Shown piece after piece: positions 28,888 through 36,841 of a stretch of 64,000 bases of DNA; within the stretch, counting starts at the first letter, position 1; every line of letters starts with the position of its first letter. This DNA comes from Rouxiella sp. S1S-2. GTDB lineage: Bacteria > Pseudomonadota > Gammaproteobacteria > Enterobacterales > Enterobacteriaceae. Made by a program: the position numbers and the translations under genes. The DNA is taken from NCBI RefSeq assembly GCF_009208105.1, contig NZ_WFKL01000001.1, forward strand, positions 2,604,001 to 2,668,000, given 5' to 3'. The notes beneath the pieces are model-generated. The model made no database searches, was not told the DNA's origin, and was given only the letters and a program-made list of their open reading frames with translations.

Positions 28888-30035
28888 TGCAATTTTTCCA
28901 GCGCCTTGACGGCCAGGCGGTGCAGATAGTCGGCGGTGGGGAACAGGGCCTTGTCGTCAACGCGAAAAGCAGGGTGATGCAGTGCATAAGGGCCACCGGA
29001 GCCAACCATAATAAAGGCGCCGCGGATCTGTTGCTGATAAAAGGCGAAATCTTCACCAATCGGGCTGGCTTCTACGGTTAATGCTTCAAAGCCTGCCGAC
29101 GGCGCGTGCTCAAGGGCAAACTCGACCCACTCGGCGTCATTGACTACGGAAGGAGGGCCCGCCAGCCAGTTCAACGTGATGGTCGCCTCGAAGGCATCGC
29201 CTATGCCCTGCAAAATCTGCCGCAGTCTGCGTTCTATAAGCTCGCGCGTGTTCTGGTTAAAAGTGCGTACCGTGCCTTCAAGCCAGGCTTTATCGGGGAT
29301 GACGTTCCAGGTTGACCCGCTGTGCACTTGCGTAATCGACACCACGGCATTGTGATCGGACGGCACATTGCGACTCAGCAGGGTTTGCACTGCGCCGATT
29401 ACCTGTCCGAGAATAATAACCGGATCGTTGCCGTCGTGTGGGCGTGCAGCGTGGCTACCGGTGCCGGTAATGGTGATATCAAAGCGGTCAACGCCGGCAG
29501 TTAACGCCCCAGCCTTGCTGCCCAGCACGCCAACCGGCAGGGTTGGATCGTTGTGAATACCGAAAATAACGGCGGCATCATCAAGTGCACCGGTAGCTAA
29601 CAGCGCAGGAGCACCTTCAAAGATTTCTTCGGCCGCCTGAAACAGAATACGCACGCGGCCCGGCAGCGTATGTTCGATTTTTTTCAACAAAATCGCCGCG
29701 CCGAGTGCGGCAGAGGCGTGAAAGTCGTGACCACAGGCGTGCATCACGCCCACATTTTGCGACACGTAATCAACGCCCGACTGCTCTTCAATCGGCAGTG
29801 CGTCAATGTCCGAGCGCAGAACCACCAAGTGTGGCGAATTAGCGTCGCCCAGTTCAGCCACCAGCCCAGTCTTAAGCGGCAGGTCAACGATGCGGATCTG
29901 GTGTTGATCGAGCACGGCTTTTATACGCGCCGTGGTTTCAAACTCATGGTTAGAAAGTTCGGGGAAACGGTGCAGCTCAAGGCGAAACGCCTGAATGAAT
30001 TGGGCGATATCCTGATGTTCTGGAAGAATTTTCAT
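28884..30035 (-). CDS. M20 amidohydrolase, N-acyl amino acid deacylase (YxeP/HipO-like)
   Basis: A 383-residue M20D amidohydrolase with the metal-binding GVMHACGHDFHASAALG motif near residue 97 (Cys, His and Asp ligands), the catalytic FQAAEEIFEGA near 131 and a C-terminal SPIGEDFAFYQQQI segment. Relatives hydrolyse hippurate, indole-3-acetyl-amino acids and N-acetylcysteine; in Bacillus sulfur operons the equivalent deacetylates N-acetylcysteine to free cysteine. Unlike the M20 protein at 5301-6659 its metal ligands are intact. The start has AAAGGAAC upstream, and the stop overlaps the MmgE/PrpD start. Confidence 0.88.
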   Translation of the reverse strand: MKILPEHQDIAQFIQAFRLELHRFPELSNHEFETTARIKAVLDQHQIRIVDLPLKTGLVAELGDANSPHLVVLRSDIDALPIEEQSGVDYVSQNVGVMHACGHDFHASAALGAAILLKKIEHTLPGRVRILFQAAEEIFEGAPALLATGALDDAAVIFGIHNDPTLPVGVLGSKAGALTAGVDRFDITITGTGSHAARPHDGNDPVIILGQVIGAVQTLLSRNVPSDHNAVVSITQVHSGSTWNVIPDKAWLEGTVRTFNQNTRELIERRLRQILQGIGDAFEATITLNWLAGPPSVVNDAEWVEFALEHAPSAGFEALTVEASPIGEDFAFYQQQIRGAFIMVGSGGPYALHHPAFRVDDKALFPTADYLHRLAVKALEKLQ

Positions 30036-30071
30036 AATAATGTTCCTTTGCTCAGACCTGTCTAGGCAGGA

Positions 30072-30605
30072 TTAACGTTTTTCCTGGCGAGATAACCACT
30101 TATCGTGCGCAGCGGGGTCGAGGATTTTTTTCATAAATAGCGTTATGTGCCCCTTGCCAGAATCTTTTTCGTGCATCGGCTCAAAGCCACGTTTCTTATA
30201 TAACTCTTTTAACCACGGATGATTTACCGCGGTGCCAAGTGAAACGGCGGGTGCCTTGAGCTGTTTGACGACGATCTCTTGCTCAACCCAGTCTTGAATT
30301 TTTTTCCCCCAGCCGTGGCCGCTATAGTCAGGGTGCGCGCCAAACCAGCCGATGTGCGGCAGACCAAACGGGCCGGGTAAGGTACCCCACGGGTAACGCA
30401 ACGTCACTGAGGAAACCATAATATCGTCTACGAACAGTGCATAAACGTCATGTTCAGTGAGGTGTTTAGTGGCGCGAGCTAAATCGGCCGTAGCAGCATC
30501 GAAATGAATCCCGAGAGCCTTAATAGGCGCGTAGGCGGCCAGCATCAGTTCGAGATATTCCTGGTTATCGTCGGTGGTGAGTTGCCTGAAAACTTGGTTC
30601 ATCAA
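30072..30605 (-). CDS. GNAT-family N-acetyltransferase (YxeL-like)
   Basis: A 177-residue acetyltransferase with acetyl-CoA motif GHGWGKKIQDWVEQE near residue 98 and the segment KAPAVSLGTAVNHPWLKELY with KKRGFE. It is a clear paralogue of the enzyme at 12321-12884. In the Bacillus pathway YxeL acetylates S-(2-succino)cysteine on its amino group. It is the first gene of the minus-strand operon and is divergent from the dehydrogenase-monooxygenase-aminotransferase operon, so acetylation and oxygenation are probably co-regulated from the 30606-30840 region. Confidence 0.87.
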   Translation of the reverse strand: MMNQVFRQLTTDDNQEYLELMLAAYAPIKALGIHFDAATADLARATKHLTEHDVYALFVDDIMVSSVTLRYPWGTLPGPFGLPHIGWFGAHPDYSGHGWGKKIQDWVEQEIVVKQLKAPAVSLGTAVNHPWLKELYKKRGFEPMHEKDSGKGHITLFMKKILDPAAHDKWLSRQEKR

Positions 30606-30840
30606 TGTTCTCGTCTTTGCGCGGTGAAATTACGGTCGATGGTGTAATAGATAAGATGCCTGGAAATGCTCTTTTCATTATCTTTTCTTTAACTACACAT
30701 GCATAGCAAGCTTTGCTCTTTCTTTATCTAAAAATAAGATAAGCAATTGCGAATTATGGAAAAGCGATATACCAGTAAGTGATTGCTTATTTCTTTTTTT
30801 CTCGTAGCATTTATTTAAATTAAACGAACAGGTTATCGAC
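30606..30840. promoter_or_regulatory. divergent control region of the second sulfur cluster
   Basis: 235 bp between two divergent operons. It holds an inverted repeat TTATCT-N7-AGATAA (about 30722-30740) and the 10-mer TAAGATAAGC (30733-30742). The reverse complement of the 10-mer differs at one base from GCTTATCTAA at 22510-22519, upstream of the transport operon. This shared element is a candidate site for a common regulator. Its identity, for example a CysB/Cbl-like LysR protein, cannot be read from the sequence. Confidence 0.4.
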
Positions 30841-31914
30841 GTGCTTGCAATCAAATCCCCTCAGACCTATTACCATAAGTCCGGCATTCGCGCTCAGGTA
30901 GGTGAATATATTGCTCCGCTGGCGAAACACATTGCAATCATCACCACCTCGCGTGCCTGGGAAGCCGTTAACCCGGAGCTTGAAACCAGCCTGCAAGCGC
31001 ATAATATTCAGTACCGCGTCGCATTTCTTGCCGGTGAATGCTCTGACGAAGCGATTGCCGAACACACTGGCAACGTTAAAGCTCAGGGCGCAGAATTGGT
31101 GCTGGGCATTGGCGGCGGGCGGGTACTGGACACCGCCAAAGGCGTAGGGAATTTGCTTGCAGACGTAGCGATTGTCACTTTTCCAACCGTGGCGGCCACC
31201 TGCGCCGCCTGGTCCCCGATCACCATCGTTTATAATGAGGCCGGCGGGCACGTTCGCAGCCAGCCGCTGACCAAAATGCCCGTGCTGGTGCTGGTCGACA
31301 GCGAGGTGATTGCCAATAGCGACGTCCGCTTCCTCAAGGCTGGCATCGTCGACGCACTGGCAAAGTGGTATGAATTCCGTCCTTACCAGCAGAAAAATCG
31401 AGACAGTCTGGCGCTAAACCTCAAGGTACAGGCGGCACGCTTCGCCGTAGAGACCTTTATTGAATTCGGCCAGCAGGCGGTTGAAGACAACCAACAGCAC
31501 AAGGTGACGACCGCGCTGGTGAAAGTGATTGATGCCAACATTGCCGTAGCCGGTATGGCTAACAGCATGCGCGATGATTTCCCTGCGCCAGGCGTGGCCC
31601 ACGCGCTGCACAACCGCATGACACATCAACCCGAGCTGCACGATTGGCTGCACGGGGAAAAGGTAGGTTATGGACTGCTGCTACAGTCGATTCTTGAAAA
31701 TAACGGTGGCGCGCCGGACGCCGACCTGCTGGCATTGCTGAAACAGTTCGATGCGCCGCTGCGCCTGCCGCAAACCCTTGGCGATCGTGCAGAGACCCTG
31801 CAGGCTATGGCGCAAGAGGTCAAATTTTCCGCGCAAAATGCGGCACGACTGCCGTTCACGCTCTCAGCGACGACCATTCTGCAGGCGCTCGAGGCCACAG
31901 ACGGTCATTTCTAA
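30841..31914 (+). CDS. iron-type alcohol dehydrogenase family, HcxA (YbdH)-like
   Basis: A 357-residue GldA-class dehydrogenase with a GTG start. It has the NAD(P)-binding GIGGGRVLDTAKG near residue 90, PTVAATCAAWSPITIVYNE near 115, and the metal ligands in GIVDALAKWYE (Asp), VAHALHN (His) and WLHGEKVGYG (His). The close match of these segments to E. coli HcxA, which reduces oxaloacetate and 2-oxoglutarate to hydroxy acids, favours a 2-oxo-acid reductase over glycerol dehydrogenase. In this cluster it could reduce oxaloacetate released by C-S cleavage of a succinylated cysteine. It leads an operon with the monooxygenase and an aminotransferase. Confidence 0.85.
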   Translation: MLAIKSPQTYYHKSGIRAQVGEYIAPLAKHIAIITTSRAWEAVNPELETSLQAHNIQYRVAFLAGECSDEAIAEHTGNVKAQGAELVLGIGGGRVLDTAKGVGNLLADVAIVTFPTVAATCAAWSPITIVYNEAGGHVRSQPLTKMPVLVLVDSEVIANSDVRFLKAGIVDALAKWYEFRPYQQKNRDSLALNLKVQAARFAVETFIEFGQQAVEDNQQHKVTTALVKVIDANIAVAGMANSMRDDFPAPGVAHALHNRMTHQPELHDWLHGEKVGYGLLLQSILENNGGAPDADLLALLKQFDAPLRLPQTLGDRAETLQAMAQEVKFSAQNAARLPFTLSATTILQALEATDGHF

Positions 31915-32000
31915 CCGCCGATGATCATTCAACGCGGTGAGTACGAAAGACATCACCGCGACGCTTCTCATTAAAATTTTGAATCACATTAAGGAACACC

Positions 32001-33305
32001 ATGACCAGGTCCTCAACATCTCCCCGTCAAATGCGCTTAGGTCTGTTTGTACAACCCCTCGGCCACCACGTCAGCGGCTGGCGTCTCACTGAGCGCCTCG
32101 GTTCACCAACCGACATTAACTGGCTGATAAGTATCGCTAAAAAGGCTGAAGAAGGCACCTTTGACATGTTTTTTGTGGGCGACGCGCTGGCGACCAACGT
32201 GCATCGTTTACCGTCAACCATGGCCCGCCTTGAACCACTGACGCTGCTTTCAGCCGTAGCCGTTAACACCCGACATATCGGCCTGGCGGCTACCGCCTCA
32301 ACCACCTTTAGTGACCCGTTCACGCTGGCAAGAAGCTTCTCGTCGCTGGACCACATCAGCGGTGGCCGCGCAGCCTGGAACGTGGTGACTTCGTATTCCA
32401 ATGACGTTGCACGCAATTTTAGTAAAGAAGATATGCCGGGCCACGCCGACCGCTATGCCAAAGCCACCGAGTTTTTAGAAGTCGCGAATAAGCTGTGGGA
32501 AGGCTGGCAGGAAGGGGCCGTCATCGCCAACAAAGAGAGCGGCCAGTACTTCGTCGACGACAAAATTAACGAGATAAACCACCGCGGCGAACATTATCAA
32601 GTGCAGGGCCCGCTCAATATCACACGTTCACCGCAGGGCAAGCCGGTCATTATTGAAGCCGGTTCTTCCGCTGACGGACAAAAATTGGCCGCGGCCACGG
32701 CAGAAGTGGTATTTACCGCCTCCGCCAGTCTGGAAGAAGGTCAGGCGTTTTATCGTTCGCAAAAACAGCAGGTTATTGAGGCCGGTCGCAACCCCGATCA
32801 CGTGCTGATCCTGCCGGGCGTTATGCCGATCGTTGGCCGCACGCTGGCCGAAGCGAAAGAGACCTGGCGTCAACTGAACCTGCTGGTTGATATTGACAAT
32901 GGAATCAGGCAGCTTTCTGCACGTTTTGGTCTCGATATGACTCAGTATCCGCTGGATGGACCGGTGCCGGAAATTCCTGCCGTTGAGGGTAACCAGAGCC
33001 GCGTGAAGCTGCTGACCGAATTAGCCGAGCGTGAGAATCTGACGCTGCGTGAGCTTGCCGCGATAGCGGCGGGATCCCGTGGGCACCGCGTGATTGTAGG
33101 CACAGCTGAAGACATCGCCGACGATCTTCAACTGTGGATTGAGCAACAGGGCGCAGACGGCTTTAACATTATGCCGGCAATTATTCCCGAGCAGCTGGAC
33201 CTGTTCGTTGAGTTGGTTATCCCGGTGCTGAGAAAACGTGGTCTGTTCCGTGAAAGCTATGAATTCTCGACGCTGCGTGAAAATCTGGGCCTGCCGATTG
33301 CCTAA
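32001..33305 (+). CDS. FMNH2-dependent monooxygenase, NtaA/SnaA family (YxeK-like)
   Basis: A 434-residue luciferase-fold monooxygenase. It has MRLGLFVQPLGHHVSGWR at the N-terminus, SLDHISGGRAAWNVVTS near residue 115, ITRSPQGKPVIIEAGSS near 210 and the C-terminal [14 protein letters not shown]. It is a paralogue of 10920-12266. In Bacillus, YxeK cleaves N-acetyl-S-(2-succino)cysteine with FMNH2 and O2, releasing oxaloacetate and N-acetylcysteine. Flanking genes for the acetyltransferase, deacetylase, transporter and MmgE/PrpD protein all match that operon. A flavin reductase partner is not in the cluster; the closest candidate is at 40061. It has an AAGGA ribosome site. Confidence 0.88.
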   Translation: MTRSSTSPRQMRLGLFVQPLGHHVSGWRLTERLGSPTDINWLISIAKKAEEGTFDMFFVGDALATNVHRLPSTMARLEPLTLLSAVAVNTRHIGLAATASTTFSDPFTLARSFSSLDHISGGRAAWNVVTSYSNDVARNFSKEDMPGHADRYAKATEFLEVANKLWEGWQEGAVIANKESGQYFVDDKINEINHRGEHYQVQGPLNITRSPQGKPVIIEAGSSADGQKLAAATAEVVFTASASLEEGQAFYRSQKQQVIEAGRNPDHVLILPGVMPIVGRTLAEAKETWRQLNLLVDIDNGIRQLSARFGLDMTQYPLDGPVPEIPAVEGNQSRVKLLTELAERENLTLRELAAIAAGSRGHRVIVGTAEDIADDLQLWIEQQGADGFNIMPAIIPEQLDLFVELVIPVLRKRGLFRESYEFSTLRENLGLPIA

Positions 33306-33338
33306 ATGGGCGCTGCTTCTCGTTAAAGAGTAGGGGTT

Positions 33339-34559
33339 ATGATGACTGTTGTTGATTCAAAAATCGTGTTGTCGGACCGCGTGCAGCGGGTTTCAATGTC
33401 GCCAAACGCCGCGGCCAAGCAGTTGACCAACAGCCTGAAAGAGGCGGGCGTCGATATTGCAGATCTGACGACCGGCGAGCCGGACTTTGATACGCCCGAT
33501 CATATTAAACAGGCGGCCTATGCCGCCATTAAGCGCGGCGAAACCAAATACACGCCAACGCCGGGCATCAAAGCGCTGCGTCAGTCGGTACAACGTAAAC
33601 TACTGCGCGAGAACAATCTGCCGTTTGATGCTGACCACATCGTCATTGCCAACGGAGCCAAGCAAATCATTTTCAACGCCTTTGCTGCCACGTTGAACGA
33701 CGGCGATGAAGTGCTGGTGCCGGTTCCTTACTGGCCGACATTTCCTGACAGCGTGCGTTTTAACGGTGGCATACCGGTATTTTTAAACTGTCCGATTGAG
33801 CAGGGTTATAAGCTGACGCCTACTCAACTCGAGCAGGCCATTACCTCACGTACTCGATGGATTATCCTTAACAACCCTGGCAATCCAAGCGGGGCGGTAT
33901 ACACCGCTGATGAACTTTCTGCGCTGGCGAAGGTTCTGCGTCGTCATCCGCAGGTACTGGTGATGCTTGATGAGCTTTATGAACACGTGCTCTTCGACGG
34001 TCGTCAGCACGTCAGCTTACTCAACCTAGCCGCCGATTTGCGCGAGCGTACGTTGCTGGTCGGTGGGGTATCGAAAACCTACGCGATGACCGGCTGGCGT
34101 ATCGGCTATGGTGCGGGGCCAAAAGCCCTGACTCAGGCAATGGCAGTGGTGCAGTCGCAAAACAGCTCTGGCGCCAGTTCGGTAAGCCAGGCGGCAGCAG
34201 TGGCGGCGTTCGACGGTGGACTTGAATTCATCAAGCCTCAGGTTGCGGCCTATCAGGCGCGCCGTGACGTACTGGTTGATACGCTTTCTGCAGTTGACGG
34301 ACTCAAACTGCTGCGACCTGACGGCGCCTTTTTTATTTTCTGCCACTGCGAAGGATTGCTGGGGCGTCAACGCACCGACGGTAAAACGCTAGAGTCAGAG
34401 TCTGACGTCATGAATTTCCTGCTTGAAAGCGGCGTGTCTGGCGTCTCAGGCAGTGCCTTTGGCTTATCACCGTACTTCCGCCTGTCTATTGCCACCGAAT
34501 TTGACACCGTAGCTGAAGCTGGGCGACGTATTGCCGCGGCCTGCGCATTATTAAAGTAA
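33339..34559 (+). CDS. class I/II aminotransferase, aspartate-aminotransferase type
   Basis: A 406-residue fold-type I PLP aminotransferase. It has DLTTGEPDFDTPDHI near residue 40, NNPGNPSGAVYT near 178, MLDELYEHVLF near 208 and the PLP lysine in GGVSKTYAMTGWRIGYG near 240. It resembles the gram-positive/rhizobial aspartate aminotransferase subgroup (If/Ib type) rather than enterobacterial AspC. As third gene of the operon with an HcxA-like reductase and a YxeK-like monooxygenase, it could convert oxaloacetate to aspartate. Other 2-oxo acids, including sulfur-containing ones, cannot be excluded. Confidence 0.87.
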   Translation: MMTVVDSKIVLSDRVQRVSMSPNAAAKQLTNSLKEAGVDIADLTTGEPDFDTPDHIKQAAYAAIKRGETKYTPTPGIKALRQSVQRKLLRENNLPFDADHIVIANGAKQIIFNAFAATLNDGDEVLVPVPYWPTFPDSVRFNGGIPVFLNCPIEQGYKLTPTQLEQAITSRTRWIILNNPGNPSGAVYTADELSALAKVLRRHPQVLVMLDELYEHVLFDGRQHVSLLNLAADLRERTLLVGGVSKTYAMTGWRIGYGAGPKALTQAMAVVQSQNSSGASSVSQAAAVAAFDGGLEFIKPQVAAYQARRDVLVDTLSAVDGLKLLRPDGAFFIFCHCEGLLGRQRTDGKTLESESDVMNFLLESGVSGVSGSAFGLSPYFRLSIATEFDTVAEAGRRIAAACALLK

Positions 34560-34566
34560 TCAAAAT

Positions 34567-34619
34567 GGGCGTGATGTACTTCACTCCCAATTCTTATGTA
34601 ACAAAGTAATAACACTTTG
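34567..34619 (+). terminator. two small hairpins after the aminotransferase gene
   Basis: A first hairpin pairs GGGCGTGA with TCACTCCC (34567-34588, one mismatch) and is followed by a short T-rich stretch. A second pairs CAAAGT with ACTTTG (34602-34619). Together they probably end the operon transcript. The region to 34689 otherwise holds only the promoter of the next operon. Confidence 0.4.
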
Positions 34620-34689
34620 CGCTGAGTATTTACAAATATAAATATTTAACATCAAATGAATAACACCTATTACTACTAAGGGTTATTCG

Positions 34690-35211
34690 ATGTTAACCAG
34701 AAGGCAACTCCTAAAATCTGGCGCTTATTTATCAGGATTCGCAGCACTCAATCCTCTCCTCTCCTGGGCAGTACCTCCTGCACAAAGCAGTGATACTGCA
34801 GCTTTTTACACACTTTCGCTCCTACTCACCGGCCGTGCACAGCTAAGTCAGGTGGTTACTCAGCGCGCGCTTCATTGCCTTAGCGAAGAAGATGCGCATT
34901 TCCCGTCCCACATGCAGCAATTGGTGAAAGCGCTTGCCGACGCAGGCATTACGCATGCCGATCAACTCAACGGCCACCCGATCATGTCTGAGGCTGGAAC
35001 CGGTGCCACGGCTAAAAAAATCATTTCTGCCTGGTATCTGGGCTTTACCGGTACGCCGGTGGCGCAGCGCGCGGTCGATAACACCCGTTTTGTCACCTAC
35101 ACCGACGCGCTGATGTATGCACCGACAATTGATGCCACCGTTATTCCAACCTATTCGCGCGGCCATACCAATTACTGGACGCAGCCTCCAGCAACGATAA
35201 AAAACGATTAA
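34690..35211 (+). CDS. small subunit of a sorbitol/fructose-type dehydrogenase, Tat-exported
   Basis: A 173-residue protein with a twin-arginine signal (LTRRQLLKSG, then a hydrophobic stretch to about residue 30). It matches the small-subunit family found with FAD-dependent sorbitol, fructose and glucose dehydrogenases, with the conserved C-terminal segment SAWYLGFTG and TYTDALMY. It lacks redox motifs. It is thought to be needed for folding and for co-export of the signal-less flavoprotein encoded next, 27 bp downstream. An AAGGG ribosome site precedes the ATG. Confidence 0.85.
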   Translation: MLTRRQLLKSGAYLSGFAALNPLLSWAVPPAQSSDTAAFYTLSLLLTGRAQLSQVVTQRALHCLSEEDAHFPSHMQQLVKALADAGITHADQLNGHPIMSEAGTGATAKKIISAWYLGFTGTPVAQRAVDNTRFVTYTDALMYAPTIDATVIPTYSRGHTNYWTQPPATIKND

Positions 35212-35238
35212 CTCTTTTGATATTTATGTGAGCCAGAG

Positions 35239-36828
35239 ATGACTAAACAATATGATGCCGATGTCATTGTGATCGGTTCGGGCGCGCTGGGCAGCAATGC
35301 GGCGTATACCTTGGCCCTTAAGGGCCGCTCGGTGATTATTTTGGAGGCCGGTGAGAAAATCCCGCGCTGGAAAATCGTCGAAAACTTCCGCAACTCCCCC
35401 AAAAAAGGCAATTATAATTCGCCTTATCCCAATGAACCTTGGGCACATCACTCCTATGATGAGCAGTATATCGAAAACACAGGTTCATTTGATTTCCGGC
35501 CTGGCATGCTGAAACTTGTTGGTGGTACAACCTGGCACTGGGCGGCAGCCTGCTGGCGTTATCTTCCTAATGATATGAAGATTAAAACGCTGTACGGCGT
35601 AGGTCGCGACTGGCCGATGGAATATGACCAGCTGGAGCCTTATTACCAAAAAGCCGAAGAAGCGCTGGGCGTTTGCGGCAGTGATACTGATGACCAAAGC
35701 GGGCAGGCGGGTCAGCCATTCCCGCCGCGCTCCAAGCCTTATCCGATGGAGCCAGAAGGAGAAACTTACCTTTTTCAGCGGGTGAAAAACCGCCTCAGCC
35801 CGGCGGGCTATCATTTTATTCACGAACCTAACGGTCGCGCCACACGGCCCTACGATGGACGCCCCGCATGCAGCGGCAACAACAACTGTATGCCCGTGTG
35901 CCCGATTGGATCGATGTACAGCGGCGACAAACATGCACAACATGCCGAAGACGCGGGGGCGCAGCTTCTGACAGATGCCACGGCATGGAAACTTGAAAAG
36001 GGGGCTGACGGGAAAATTGTTGCGGTACACGTCCGCAGCTCCAAGGGTGAAGACAAACGTCTGACCGCCAAATATTTCATCGTCGCCGCCCACGGGCTGG
36101 AGACGCCGAAACTGCTGCTCATTTCCGACGTCGCCAACAGTTCCGACCAAGTGGGACGTAACCTGATGGACCACACCGGCATGGGGCTGCAGTTTTTAGC
36201 CGATGAGCCCGTCTGGCCGGGACGCGGTGCCGTTCAGCAGGGGGGGATTTTCAACTATCGCGACGGCGATTTCCGCAAACAACACGCCGCCATCAAGCAT
36301 GCAATGTCTAACAACGTCCCCAATATGTCCGTTGCGCAGCGTTTAATCGCGCAGGGCGTAACCGGCAGCGAGCTGGATAAGCAAATTCGCCATCAGGCCG
36401 CGCGCTGGGTGGATATCTCTACGGTATTTGAAATTCTCCCGCACGCTACCAACACCGTCAGGCCCAGCACAACGCGTAAAGATGCCCTGGGTATTCCGAT
36501 GCTGACCGTGCACTACGAGGTGGATGACTATGTAAAAGCGGCGAAAAACGTCGTGGACGCCGATTATAAAAAATTCGTCACTTTGATGGGCGGCACAGTG
36601 ATTGAAGACAACACCGGCTGGCAAAACCGTGATCACCTGATGGGCACAGTGATCATGGGCGATAACCAGAAAGACTCAGTGGTCAATCATGAGTGCCGCA
36701 CCTGGGATCACAGCAATCTGTTCCTCGCGACCACGGGCGTTATCCCTGCTTCCGGGGTGATTAACCCAACGTTAACGGGCGTCGCACTCAGTATCCGTGC
36801 GGCAGAAATCATCGACAAAGAGATTTGA
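35239..36828 (+). CDS. GMC-family FAD dehydrogenase, catalytic subunit (sorbitol/fructose type)
   Basis: A 529-residue GMC oxidoreductase. The FAD-binding GSGALGSNAAYTLA motif lies near residue 13 and GGTTWHWAA near 93. The CSGNNNCMPVC sequence near 211 has the Cys-x5-Cys-x3-Cys spacing that holds a 3Fe-4S cluster in fructose and FAD-glucose dehydrogenases. Near the C-terminus are HLMGTVIMG and TGVIPASGVINPTLT, which carry the catalytic His/Asn region. It has no signal of its own, so it probably rides with the Tat-exported small subunit. It would pass electrons to the triheme cytochrome encoded next. The polyol or sugar substrate is unknown. Confidence 0.9.
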   Translation: MTKQYDADVIVIGSGALGSNAAYTLALKGRSVIILEAGEKIPRWKIVENFRNSPKKGNYNSPYPNEPWAHHSYDEQYIENTGSFDFRPGMLKLVGGTTWHWAAACWRYLPNDMKIKTLYGVGRDWPMEYDQLEPYYQKAEEALGVCGSDTDDQSGQAGQPFPPRSKPYPMEPEGETYLFQRVKNRLSPAGYHFIHEPNGRATRPYDGRPACSGNNNCMPVCPIGSMYSGDKHAQHAEDAGAQLLTDATAWKLEKGADGKIVAVHVRSSKGEDKRLTAKYFIVAAHGLETPKLLLISDVANSSDQVGRNLMDHTGMGLQFLADEPVWPGRGAVQQGGIFNYRDGDFRKQHAAIKHAMSNNVPNMSVAQRLIAQGVTGSELDKQIRHQAARWVDISTVFEILPHATNTVRPSTTRKDALGIPMLTVHYEVDDYVKAAKNVVDADYKKFVTLMGGTVIEDNTGWQNRDHLMGTVIMGDNQKDSVVNHECRTWDHSNLFLATTGVIPASGVINPTLTGVALSIRAAEIIDKEI

Positions 36829-36841
36829 GCAGAGGACTATC

